From positions 55,534 to 119,533 of the forward strand of contig MU867138.1 in NCBI GenBank assembly GCA_033725935.1: 64,000 nt of DNA. The letters are read 5' to 3'. This DNA is from Cladorrhinum sp. PSN259 (Eukaryota; Ascomycota; Sordariomycetes; Sordariales; Podosporaceae). Positions 26,715-36,465 of the stretch are shown piece after piece. The notes beneath the pieces are model-generated. The model was given only the letters and a program-made list of their open reading frames with translations, was not told the DNA's origin and made no database searches. How positions within the stretch are numbered: position 1 is the stretch's first letter; every line of letters starts with the position of its first letter. The position numbers were made by a program, and so were the translations under genes.

Positions 26715-28953
26715 CGAGACGGACTCGGTCTCGATACCTCCAAGTCCAAGTTACGATAAGTAGACCTTGAGACCAAAGGAAAGGTGTTATAATGTATATA
26801 GTTGAGTATATTGAATCACAACAAGAAGATGATCAAGTAGATTCTCATTGAAAGAGAAGTGAAGAAAAGAAGAAGTTGTTCTTGTCTAACCCCGAAAAGA
26901 AGGGGGAAAAAAGAAAGTGGATGATCAGTTCGAGTAATATCCAAACCGAGCTTCATCCGCTGGGTGGACGGACAAGACGAATTTGGAGAAGACGGAGCTT
27001 GGGCTTCTTTAGATCAAGACATATATTTCCCGGAACATGTCTTATTACCTGAACTCTTGCCAGACAAGTAGTATGCAAGAACCTTTTGCTTTTCTGGAAG
27101 TGTAGGTCTCTTACATGTCGACCCCCTCCAAAGTCGAGCGAAAGGTAAAATCTAAGAAACTGCCGATTACACAATGGTATCGTTGGCCCACGGCTGGCCA
27201 TGGGAGATGGCCCTATGCCACAAACATTTTGCTGTCAAGAAGGTGGAAGTGCCTCCCACACGAGCAAAGCCCGGTTTGATGGAGAACTTGACAGGGACAA
27301 GCTCGTCTGCAGCGTAGGGAGAACTGGGTTTCAACAACTTTCAGAGTGTTTATGCGGTGCGGGCCAACATCAGATCGGACGGTGTCTGTAGTCCTGGCCG
27401 GCCGGCCCGGGTCTGCGTCTTGAGAATCGGCCTCCCGGGAGGTGGAACTTATGACTAAGAAGAGCTGAAAGGGAAGCCTGAGGGTTCCGGAAGGAATTCG
27501 GTAACAAGATCTGGATCTAAGATCTGACTCTCGGGTCCTTGACTTGCGGGAGCGGCGTAGATCTCCCGTGCCACAGGGAATGGACCGCTCTTGCTTGGCC
27601 AATGGGTCCATGAAACAAATGTCAACTATTCCGTGACAAGTGTTTGTTGGCTGTGCCATGCGGCAACTGAAACTAGCAGGTTCACAATTGAGTTTCTTGG
27701 GCTTCTTGGCGGATCAAAATTGTGTGTGAAACGAGTTGGATTAAGGCTAGGTACATAGGTAGTATTCCCAAGGCCGGGGAAAGGTCGTCTCGAGTATCTT
27801 TAGTATAGCCAAGGCGCGTATGTATGTAATGGCCAGCTTGCTCTGATCTTGCTCCTTAAGATGGAAGCAATGCTCCTTGTACCGCTCTTCTCCATTTTCC
27901 AGTCCGCAGAATGGTTACAGATTCAAAAGGTGCAGGTCTGTATGCTGTAAATACTACAAATGCGCCGATTGGATACAATCCGTATTCGGCTAGGTGTGCT
28001 TTGCCGTGAAATTTCCGACAAATGCTCCGTGCAGCTGCTGGTCGCTGAGGTCGGAGAGGATGAGGATTCGGATAGTTATCGCATTGGAATCACATGCATT
28101 ACCCCGCCATGTCGACAGTCGTCCTGCCAACGTCGTGGAACATCGGGTTCTGACACAATTGGAGAGTCGAGAAGAGAGGTTGTCAGATGAGGGGTGGTTG
28201 GTGGCAGCAGGTATCCATCCATCTGCATTGCCCGGGGTGTTCGGTGCCGGATCCTTGGCACAACGCTAGTCCCGCAGCGTCTGTGCACCGTCGGGTCTAG
28301 ACTCGGGGCATTCAACCAAGATGATGTCTTATCCATTCCGCAAGATACCCAAATCATCTGGAAATGGGTGTGATCATGAAATCAGCTCGAATCCATGACT
28401 GCAAGGTAAGGTGCTCAGGTGGAATGCCACTGTCAGCTGGACAAAGACTGAAAGCGGCTCGGGGGGCGGGGCGCACAACTTGAACCACTGAGAATGCTCC
28501 CAAGGCTCTTGTCCAGTTGACCGCCAAGTTGGCGTTGGCTGAAGAGCAAATGGCACATACTCTTGCCATCGTGTTTCTGTTTCATGGTACCCTCGCAGCC
28601 AGGAGAAGAAAGCTTCTTTTAGTTCGCACTGCCCGGCGCTCTATCCCCCAGATCGTCACATGTACACACTAATGCTGATGGACCCTGGGTCCCTGGTAGG
28701 GTAGCCTGGTACTGTCAACGGGAGGCGACATCCTTTATCACATCTCGCATCTGCATATAATCCATCATCTATCCCCGTGCCCCCCCTTGACCCATGAGAC
28801 GGATGACATCTGAGTTTCCCACCGGCCATAACTTTAACCAGGCTGTTGTTGTGGCTCGTTTCTTCGACCACAGCTGGTCTCGTTATACCAGACCCATTTT
28901 CTTAGCCTTTCTCCCATCAGCATAACCGTCACCCATCTCGACATCCCGTCACC
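26715..28953. promoter_or_regulatory. Divergent 2.2-kb region between repeat protein and antiporter genes
   Basis: Both start codons face away from this segment. It should carry both promoters. Open frames inside are short, overlap on opposite strands and show no family motif. I see no RNA gene or repeat of note. Confidence 0.45.
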
Positions 28954-31935
28954 ATGGCGGGCGGTGACATCTCCAAGACGGCGGCGGGCTCTGGCGCGCC
29001 TCCGCAAGCTGGAGTCCTCGAGGGTGTCAATCCGATCGCGTATAATGCGGGCAACCCCATCTCATTGTTCATCATCCAGGCAAGTCATGTCGTCGATTTA
29101 CACATTTGTCTCTGTGAGAGCAGCTCCGGGTCGCAATGCCCTGACCTTTGTTATGTTTTACGGGCGCCCCGTGTGGCCGGGCCTTGGGCTTCCCTCCACA
29201 TGTCTCAGATGACCGAGTGGTAGGCTAACAATAGCAACACATCACGTACAGGCCATTATCGTTATCATTTTCTGCCAGCTTCTGCATTACCCGCTCCGGC
29301 TGCTCCATCAGCCCCGTGTTATCGCCGAGGTCCTCGGCGGTATCATTTTGGGTCCTTCGGTGATGATGAGGATTCCCGGATTCAGGGAAACCATCTTTCC
29401 TCCCGAGTCCATGCCGGTTTTCAGCAATGTCGCCAACCTGGGATTGGTCATCTTCCTGTTCCTTGTCGCATTGGAGGTCGATGTTCGCCTCTTCACTCAG
29501 AACTGGAAGGCCGCCCTGAGCGTCGGTCTGGCTGGCATGGTTCTTCCATTCGGCCTTGGCTTTGCGATTGCGTGGGGTATTTATCACCAATTCCACGTTA
29601 CTGACCTCCCTGACGGTAGAGACCCCATCGGCTTCGGTGTGTATGGTCTTTTCATCGGCACTGCACTTTCTATCACTGCATTCCCAGTGCTTTGCCGGAT
29701 TCTCAGTGAGCTGAACCTGCTCCGATCCAGCGTTGGTGTTACCACTCTGGCTGCCGGTATTGGAAACGACGTTACTGGCTGGGTGCTTCTTGCGCTCTGT
29801 GTTGCTTTGGTCAATAATGCGAGCGGCCTGTCCGCCCTGTGGGCTTTACTTTGTTGTATTGGATGGACCTTGTTCCTGGTTTTTCTCGTCAAACCAGCTT
29901 TCATGTGGCTTCTCAAGAGAACAGGAAGTCTCCACAATGGCCCGACCCAAGGAATGGTCGCCTTGACGATCCTCCTCACTTTGGCTTCTTCTTGGTTTAC
30001 TGGTACGTTGGTTCTTTCCGGACATGGCAAAAATGGCATACTGACAGATACAGGAATTATTGGTGTCCACCCCATCTTTGGGGCCTTTTTGGTTGGCCTT
30101 ATCTGCCCTCACGATGGCGGCTTCGCTATCAAGCTCACCGAGAAGATCGAGGATCTGATCTCGGTCCTTTTCCTACCGCTATATTTTGCTCTTTCCGGGC
30201 TCAATACTAACCTTGGCTTGTTGGATGATGGCATCACGTGGGCCTATGTCATTGGCATTATTGTATGCGCCTTTGCTGGTAAGATTATCGGTGGCACCCT
30301 AGCCGCTCGGGCAAACAAGCTCCTGTGGCGCGAGAGTTTTACTATCGGTGCTTTGATGAGTTGCAAGGGTTTGGTCGAGCTGATTGTGCTGGTGAGTCCA
30401 AGATTCTCTGCTGTGCTTCTATTCTATGGCTAACACATGAATAGAACATCGGATACCAAGCAGGGATTTTATCTGCGAGAACATTCAGCATGTTCGTTGT
30501 CATGGCCCTGGTTACTACAGTGGCCACTACCCCTATCACCAAAGCTCTGTACCCGCCTTGGTACCAGAAGAAGGTGGAGAGGTGGAGGCGTGGAGAGATC
30601 GATTGGGATGGCAAGCCCCTTGACGCTTCTGAGCCAGACCAAGGATTATCTTCCGCGAAGCCGACCGACTCCTCAATCCGACGACTGATGGTCCATCTCC
30701 GACTTGACAGCCTTCCCAGCTTGTTCACTTTCATCACTCTCCTCAGCGCAGAGGGCAGCACGAAAACCGTCAAGCACGAATCCCCCGAGGGCGAGTCTGA
30801 AGATACTGAAATCCAAATCAAGAAGAGGCCACTAGAAGTGCATGGTCTCCGCGTTCTCGAGCTGACCGACCGTACTTCTTCCGTCATGCACCTCACCGAA
30901 GGCGAGGATTTCTACTCTCTCCGCGATCCCGTCGTCAATGCATTTCGTACCTTTTCTCAGCTTCACGATGTTGCCGTCTCTGGCCGTGTTTCGGTCGTTC
31001 CGGCAGATGCCTACGCAGAGACATTGATGGGACAAGCTTCTGATGTCTCATCGGATTTTGCCCTCATTCCATGGGGCGAGGCCGGCAGTCTGACAGAAGA
31101 CCAATCATTCCCAGTTTCAGTCAACACTTCGGAACGCTTCAAGTCCATCACGCATCTCGAGTTCATCAACCAGACCCTTGAAAAAGCCGTCGGCACTTGC
31201 AACACTGGTATCTTCATCGACAACGGATTCGGCGGTATCACCAAGCCTGTCGACCGCCCTGAACTCACCCGCACCAAGAGCGCCATCTCTCTCCGCAGCC
31301 ATCGCGAGTTGGCTTCCCTTCCCGTCGCCAACAAGAGCCATCACATCTTCTTCCCTTTCTTTGGCGGTGTTGATGACAGTGTGGCCCTCAGGATTGTTCT
31401 TCAGCTCGCCAAGAACCCCCATGTTACTGCTTCCATTGTGCGCCTAAACTGGCCTGACTGCAAAGAAAAAGTTAGATCTTCCGACACGACTGCTGCCCCT
31501 TCGGTCTCCAGCGAAACCAAGACCGCAGTTGATTCTCATGAGGGAGGCACCGCCACGTTGCCGACCGAGGTTATTCGGCACACCACTGCCGACCAGGACC
31601 GAGCCCTGTTTACTTCAGTCCAAAAGTCACTATGCCAGGACCTTGCCGACCGCGTGAAGTTTACTGAGGAAGACGTCTCACCCAAGTCTACTTTGACAGA
31701 GGTCTTGTTGCTCGCTCAGAAGGCTGTGGGTCAGACACCCAACAATGCGGGAGATGTTGTCGTGCTTGGCAGGAGGCACGCAGTGTTGGATGAGGTTCCT
31801 GCTGTTGCTGGCGGAAGTACTGTAACGCCTGATCTGAAGAGGACCCTTGGTGCTGTCGCAAATCAGATGGTCATCACCGGGATTAAAGCAAGTGTTTTGG
31901 TTATTCAGGCTGGTGGGAAGGGCCTGGAGATTTGA
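28954..31935 (+). CDS. KHA1: K+/H+ antiporter, KHA1 family (CPA2)
   Basis: This is a membrane cation/proton exchanger, probably of an internal membrane as for yeast Kha1. Exons 28954-29079, 29252-30002, 30054-30391 and 30445-31935 give 901 aa. About twelve membrane segments occupy the N-terminal half: PRVIAEVLGGIILGPSVMM, GLVIFLFLVALEVD, ALSITAFPVLCRILSELNLL, TTLAAGIGNDVTGWVLLAL (antiporter Asp), IIGVHPIFGAFLVGLICP and GKIIGGTLAAR. The C-terminal half is a long soluble region. Intron 1 (29080-29251) has a GC donor, CAG|GCAAGT, with a CTAAC branch site and CAG acceptor. Intron 2 is 51 bases and lacks a stop in frame. I remove it because splicing gives SWFTGIIGVHPIFG, which fits the family. Confidence 0.93.
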
Positions 31936-32480
31936 TGACTTTTGGAGTTTTCCGGGTTTGGTTTTTTTTTTTTTTAACTGCGAATGTTACTTTAAGAGGA
32001 CGGTTGCTTGGCACATATTCATGTCGATTTATGTAGATACCCTATTCGTCGGTTTGCTTGAAGGATTTGTTGTTAAATAATGATGTGTTGCCGGCCATGA
32101 GATGGCGGCGGATGTAAATGAATTATATTGGGTTGTACTTTTGGCATTGAATGTATAGTGATATTGTGAAAGAGGGAAAACAAGTATGGCTACCAAATCA
32201 GTTGAGATGGAATTTGTGAGCAGTAATGGAATTTCAACCTCCCTTAGTTGGAAGCGCCCAAAAAGTTGGATTGCTGGACGTCGCTTTGTTGCCATTAAGT
32301 AGGGATATAATTCCTATAACTTACCGATAGCTCGAATCGAACTTGAACGAAATAATAAAATGTATGTTCTTTTAAGATTGACCTGCAAAAAGGGAGAAAC
32401 TCAAATCCTTGGAGGGTTCAGGGGCTGGGACTAGAAAGCAGGAATTGCCTGCTATCTCGGCCTTTGAGAAAATAATAAGT

Positions 32481-32541
<61 letters not shown>

Positions 32542-32560
32542 AAGTATCTGAAAAAATAAT
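31936..32560. other. Antiporter 3' flank with GA microsatellite
   Basis: This holds the antiporter 3' UTR, including T-runs near 31962-31975. It ends in the GA repeat next to the tRNA gene. No coding frame is supported. Confidence 0.5.
32484..32535. repeat. (GA)n microsatellite
   Basis: About 26 uninterrupted AG units lie just downstream of the tRNA-Met gene, which reads leftward. The length probably varies between isolates. Confidence 0.95.
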
Positions 32561-32632
32561 TAGCTGCGACTGGTTTCGATCCAGTGTCCTCCGGGTTATG
32601 AGCCCGGCGCGCTTCCGCTGCGCCACGCAGCT
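32561..32632 (-). tRNA. Initiator tRNA-Met (CAT), no intron
   Basis: Read on the minus strand, the 72 bases start AGCTGCGTGGCGCAGCGGAA and form a full cloverleaf. The acceptor is AGCTGCG/CGCAGCT with discriminator A. The anticodon stem is CCGGG/CCCGG around CTCATAA, placing anticodon CAT at 32600-32598. The T-loop is ATCGAAA rather than TTCGAAT, and the acceptor begins with an A-T pair. Both are hallmarks of the eukaryotic initiator tRNA. Confidence 0.95.
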
Positions 32633-32743
32633 TGAAGATGATTATCAACTTTGCTTGGATGTTTTACTCATTCGATAATAGTCCTTTTATCACTATCTTC
32701 TTCTTCACTCTTCTTGGATATTTCTTCATGAGAATTTCTTTCT

Positions 32744-33915
32744 TCACCTACCACCCTCCCACATGATCTCCCCATCTTCTCTCATCACCATCTTCCCTAT
32801 TACAGGTTCCAACAACTGAGGCAACAAGGTACCCGCATCCCCTTCGAACCCAAAATCCTCCTTTCTTGCTCCCCTTCCTCCTGAATCCAACTCCATATTA
32901 ACAGTCACCACGCTCGTCTTCCCTTTGCTCCTCGCCCTCTCGGCAAACCCAGCAGCAGGCCACACAACCCCGCTCGTTCCCACCACCAGAACCATGTCCA
33001 CCTTTTGATCGTCGATCCACTCGTCTATCTCCTCCAGCATCCTCATGTCCAGCAGCTCACCGAACCAGACCACGCCCGGTCTTTGCAGCCCGGCCTTGCA
33101 ACTGGGACAGTGCGGCAGCGACTCCTCAGGGACAGAAGGCAACGGCGTGTTGGCGTCCAAGATCGGGTGAGGTTCTCCCGGTTTCGGGTTGTTGGTGGAA
33201 GCAGCCGCCAGGGCATCGCAAAACGGATCATCAACATTGTTGGGTTCCGCCCAGTCACACGTCGTGCACTTGATCCTAAATAACGATCCGTGAAGCAGCC
33301 TCAGCTGTTCCTCGGGGTGTGATGCCCTAACGTGGAGATCTAAAAACCCCCCAAACATCAATATCGATGGCCATGATCAGCAAACAAAGATCACCCCCCC
33401 CCCCCCCCCCCCACCCCCCTTTTTTTCTTTTTTTCTTTTTTTCTTTTTTTCTTTTCAATCCAATGATTTAGGGGTATGTATGTATAACTTACTATCAACA
33501 TTCTGACTCAAACACATAAACCCCGGTACCTTCCTCGCCAGCTCAGCCAATGCGTAGTGCGCAGGGTTCGGTTTAGCAGTCAATGCCATGTGTCTCCTCT
33601 ATTTCGCTCATTCCAAATCGTCGTCGTGTCAGCTTCCACAAATGTGCTGCTCTCATCAACAAAAGTGTCGCCATTTACGAATCAACCTACATAAGCATAA
33701 AACATCCAAACCAACCCGGGGTCCGCATCGAACGCCTCGGGCGTAGCGAGCGTCATCGCGTCGTGGTTCCTCCATATCCCACCGGCTCCGCGAAAGGTAG
33801 GCAGCCCCGAAGCGGCAGATAACCCGGCGCCGCAAACGGCCAGAATGCGCTTGGAGTTGACGAGTTTGGCGTGGAAGGCCGCGATCGACGAGTAATTGGG
33901 GTGAAGTGGCGGCAT
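32744..33915 (-). CDS. Sirtuin, SIRT5-like class (NAD-dependent lysine deacylase)
   Basis: Predicted to remove acyl groups from lysine using NAD. Exons are 33915-33691, 33598-33493 and 33339-32744, giving 308 aa. Motifs: NAD-binding GAGLSAASGLPTFRG near residues 29-43; SQNVDNLHVRA across the second junction; LLHGSLF with the catalytic His; four zinc Cys (KCTTC and HCPSC); RPGVVWFGE; and VVGTSGVVWPAAG. The segment MFYAYRR (Tyr73, Arg76) matches the Tyr/Arg pair that reads negatively charged acyl groups in SIRT5, so desuccinylase or demalonylase activity is a reasonable inference. Intron 2 contains a 19-base C run. The start codon abuts a TC microsatellite in the leader. No clear targeting peptide is visible, though the frame stays open upstream without a supported ATG. 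Confidence 0.92.
33394..33419. repeat. Poly-C run inside sirtuin intron 2
   Basis: There are nineteen C, one A, then six C on the plus strand (G-run on the coding strand), followed by T/C-rich repeats to 33455. It lies wholly within the second sirtuin intron. Confidence 0.9.

Positions 33916-33919
<4 letters not shown>

Positions 33920-33951
<32 letters not shown>
33920..33951. repeat. (CT)n microsatellite next to sirtuin start codon
   Basis: About 16 CT units begin only a few bases upstream of the sirtuin ATG, so they are probably transcribed as a purine-rich GA leader on the coding strand. Confidence 0.95.
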
Positions 33952-33956
<5 letters not shown>

Positions 33957-34014
33957 TTACGTTGTAGATGATGAGGGAAAAAGAAACAAAATATAGTTTA
34001 ACAAAGCTGTATCC

Positions 34015-34054
34015 GTTTGTTTGTTTGTTTGTTTGTTTGTTTCTCTCTCTCTCT
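34015..34054. repeat. (TTTG)n followed by (CT)n
   Basis: About seven TTTG units run directly into about six CT units, upstream of the sirtuin gene. Confidence 0.9.
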
Positions 34055-34411
34055 GCCTGTATGTGTGTCAACCCCTATATACCCAAGTAAAGGGGGAGAA
34101 AAAAAAACTCCACCTACCTATCGATTTAAACCTCATCAAACTTCATCAACAACATCAACAGCAACAAAGCTTCAAAAATAAAACTTCAAAATAAAACAAC
34201 TGGATATAAATATGTTTGTAGAAAAAGAAAAAGAAATGCGCAGCCGAGGCTACCTAGGCACACATTCATCATACCCAGCCCAAGGCTTTTTGCTTTTGCT
34301 TCCCCGCACGAAAGAGGCCAGCCAGCCAGCCCGCCCGCCCGCCCACCCACCCACCGCATACATATGTCAAGCCATCTCCTGCGTGCCTACTCCCGCTCGG
34401 CAAAAATAAAA

Positions 34412-34435
34412 CGGGATGACCTCATTGTCATCCCG
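34412..34435. repeat. 9-bp inverted repeat with a third copy nearby
   Basis: The arms cgggatgac and gtcatcccg are perfect complements around a 6-base loop. A third gtcatcccg lies at 34454-34462. It could be a stem-loop in RNA or a multi-site protein target; its position between two leftward genes gives no direct clue. Confidence 0.7.
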
Positions 34436-35281
34436 CTGATCATCTTTCTTCCCGTCATCCCGCATTCGCTAACCAGGTAAAAGCAACACCAAGGGTTCTA
34501 CAAAGATCTCCTAGTGCTAAAACAAAACTTCGTTTAAACAAAGGCGGCTCGTGATGAAAATGTTTATCATAATCTTGTACGACTATCCAACTCCATCCTC
34601 TGCTATACAGCTAAACGGATTCAATATTAAACATCAATGCCTCCTCATCACCACAAACGCTTCAAGCGCCGACAGTAATAATCCTCACCCTCAATTCCAT
34701 CCAAAACACCATAATAGCAAAACGAAAAAAGAATTCGCTAAAACCCAAAAAAATGCAAAAAAGTTCATACTTTTGTTCTTCTTTTCTAACATAATACCCA
34801 AAAAAACCGACAATCAACCACCCCTCCAAAAAGCAACTTGATCATCTACAAAATGCGAGCTGCATCAAATATACATGGTCTTTATCTTGTAAGTACTCCC
34901 CATAAAACATACATGACATTCCCGTTTCCCGTCCCACGTCCTCATGACTATTCCATCTCTGTGCATATTTATCATCTCTCTCCCGGGTCATTCACCGGTG
35001 ATTAAACAATGTGTTGTTATAAAAAAAAAAAGGGGGTATCGAGCTTCCTTTGTCGGCGACAGCTGGAGAAGGGGGGCGAAGTAGCCATGGCACCATTTAT
35101 CCACAAACAAACATCGTCGAGATGTTGGGATGTGCGTTGCTCAAAGTCGTCACCGAACAAAGAAAGGAAAAAAGGATTGTATCGAAGACGCAAAATAGCC
35201 CCGGTGAAAGGGAGATCGAAAAAGAAAAACTCAAAAAGCCAACCAAAGAAATCTATCCTCTTTTTCTAGCCGTTGAACCGT

Positions 35282-36465
35282 TTAGAGAACAAGGTAGCCA
35301 AGGAAAGCGGCGGCGGCAACAGAGCCGAGGTTCATGGTAATTCTGCCGGCGGCGCCAGTAGGAGTAGATCCATTGGGCTGAGTGACAGCAGCGTTGCTGC
35401 CGCCGGTAGAGCTGCCAGTTGCGGTGGAAGAGGCAGAGGCAGAAGTGCTGGTGGAGTTGCTAGAGGCGGAGGCAGTGGAGGAGGTCAGGGTGCTGAGAGT
35501 GGTAGCAGACGAGGTAGAAGTCTTGGTGGCGGACTTGGTGATGGAGCTGCTGGTGCTGTCGGAGGAATCAGAGCCACCGTTGATGACCTTGATGCTCTGC
35601 CAAGTGCCGCTCTTGTCACCATACTTGTACTCGGTGGCCTCAGTCTTGCCACCCATGTAGTCGACAATGCGGATGCTCTGGTAGTAACCCTCAAAAGGAG
35701 CATCGGCAAAGTTGGTAATGCCACCAGCCCACTCGATAGTGCCCTTGGGAGCATCCTTGCGACCAGCGACCCAGGTACCGAGCTTGATCTGCATGGGTGA
35801 TTGGGGATAGCCAGCGCAACCCTCAATACCGGTGTTCTTGAGGGTGCGAACAACAGCGCCATCGATGATCCAGTCGAGCTGCTCAGGGGTCCACTTGATG
35901 GTGTAGGTGTGGAACTTGTTGACGGGATCGGCAACAGGGCTGTAACCACCACGGTCGTAGGTATCTGTGCAACCCTTGCTGAAGAAGTTGGTCTGGACCT
36001 GAGTGGCGTCGCCACCAAGCCACTCCCAGTCGATCTCGTCCAGATCATCCGACTGCAGAACGAAGCTGGTAACGACGCCGACGCCTCTAGCAGCGCGGAC
36101 CGTTACATCAACCTGGCCGAAGAAGATGAACTTGTTGCTGCCAATGGTAGGGGCCTGCTTCTCGTTGGCGATGGAGAAGACAGCACCGACATCAGGCTTG
36201 TACTCGATCTTGGTGCCATCAGCCTCCTTAAAGAAGTCGTTCTTGCCCTTGCGGAAGTCGATCTCCACGGGCTTGGAGCCAACAGCCTTGCGGCTTGGGC
36301 AGTCGGCTACACACGAGGAAGACAGTCAGTGACCTGCCACCGAGAGATGAATGAGATGAGCTATGACTTACTCCGCTTGGTGGGGTCACAATCAGTGAAG
36401 GTCTGCGCTGAGGCCAGAGAGGCGGCCAGAGCCACCGTAGTAGCTTTGAGAAGCTTGGAGAACAT
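35282..36465 (-). CDS. CRH-type GH16 transglycosylase, GPI-anchored cell-wall enzyme
   Basis: Crh enzymes join chitin to beta-glucan in the cell wall. Exons 36465-36372 and 36306-35282 give 372 aa. A signal peptide (LLKATTVALAASLASA) precedes a short Cys-containing segment (FTDCDPTKRTDCPSRKA). The catalytic GH16 motif DEIDWEW lies at residues 121-127, with Glu122, Asp124 and Glu126 in place. GCAGYPQSPMQIKLGTWVAG and WAGGITNF follow, as in the family. Residues about 270-345 form a Ser/Thr stalk, and the C-terminus (NLGSVAAAAFLGYLVL) is a GPI signal. No separate CBM18 chitin-binding module is seen. The 65-base intron splits codon 32. The gene is intact and family assignment is secure; which CRH paralogue it is cannot be told. 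Confidence 0.93.

Larger units (their letters stand above)
33916..35281. other. Intergenic region with microsatellites and an inverted repeat
   Basis: This holds the sirtuin promoter and leader and the 3' flank of the CRH-type gene. It contains a TC repeat (33920-33951), a TTTG repeat (34015-34041), a second TC run (34042-34054), a CCCGCC/CCCACC run near 34330-34355, and a perfect 9-bp inverted repeat at 34412-34435. No gene is supported. Confidence 0.55.
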
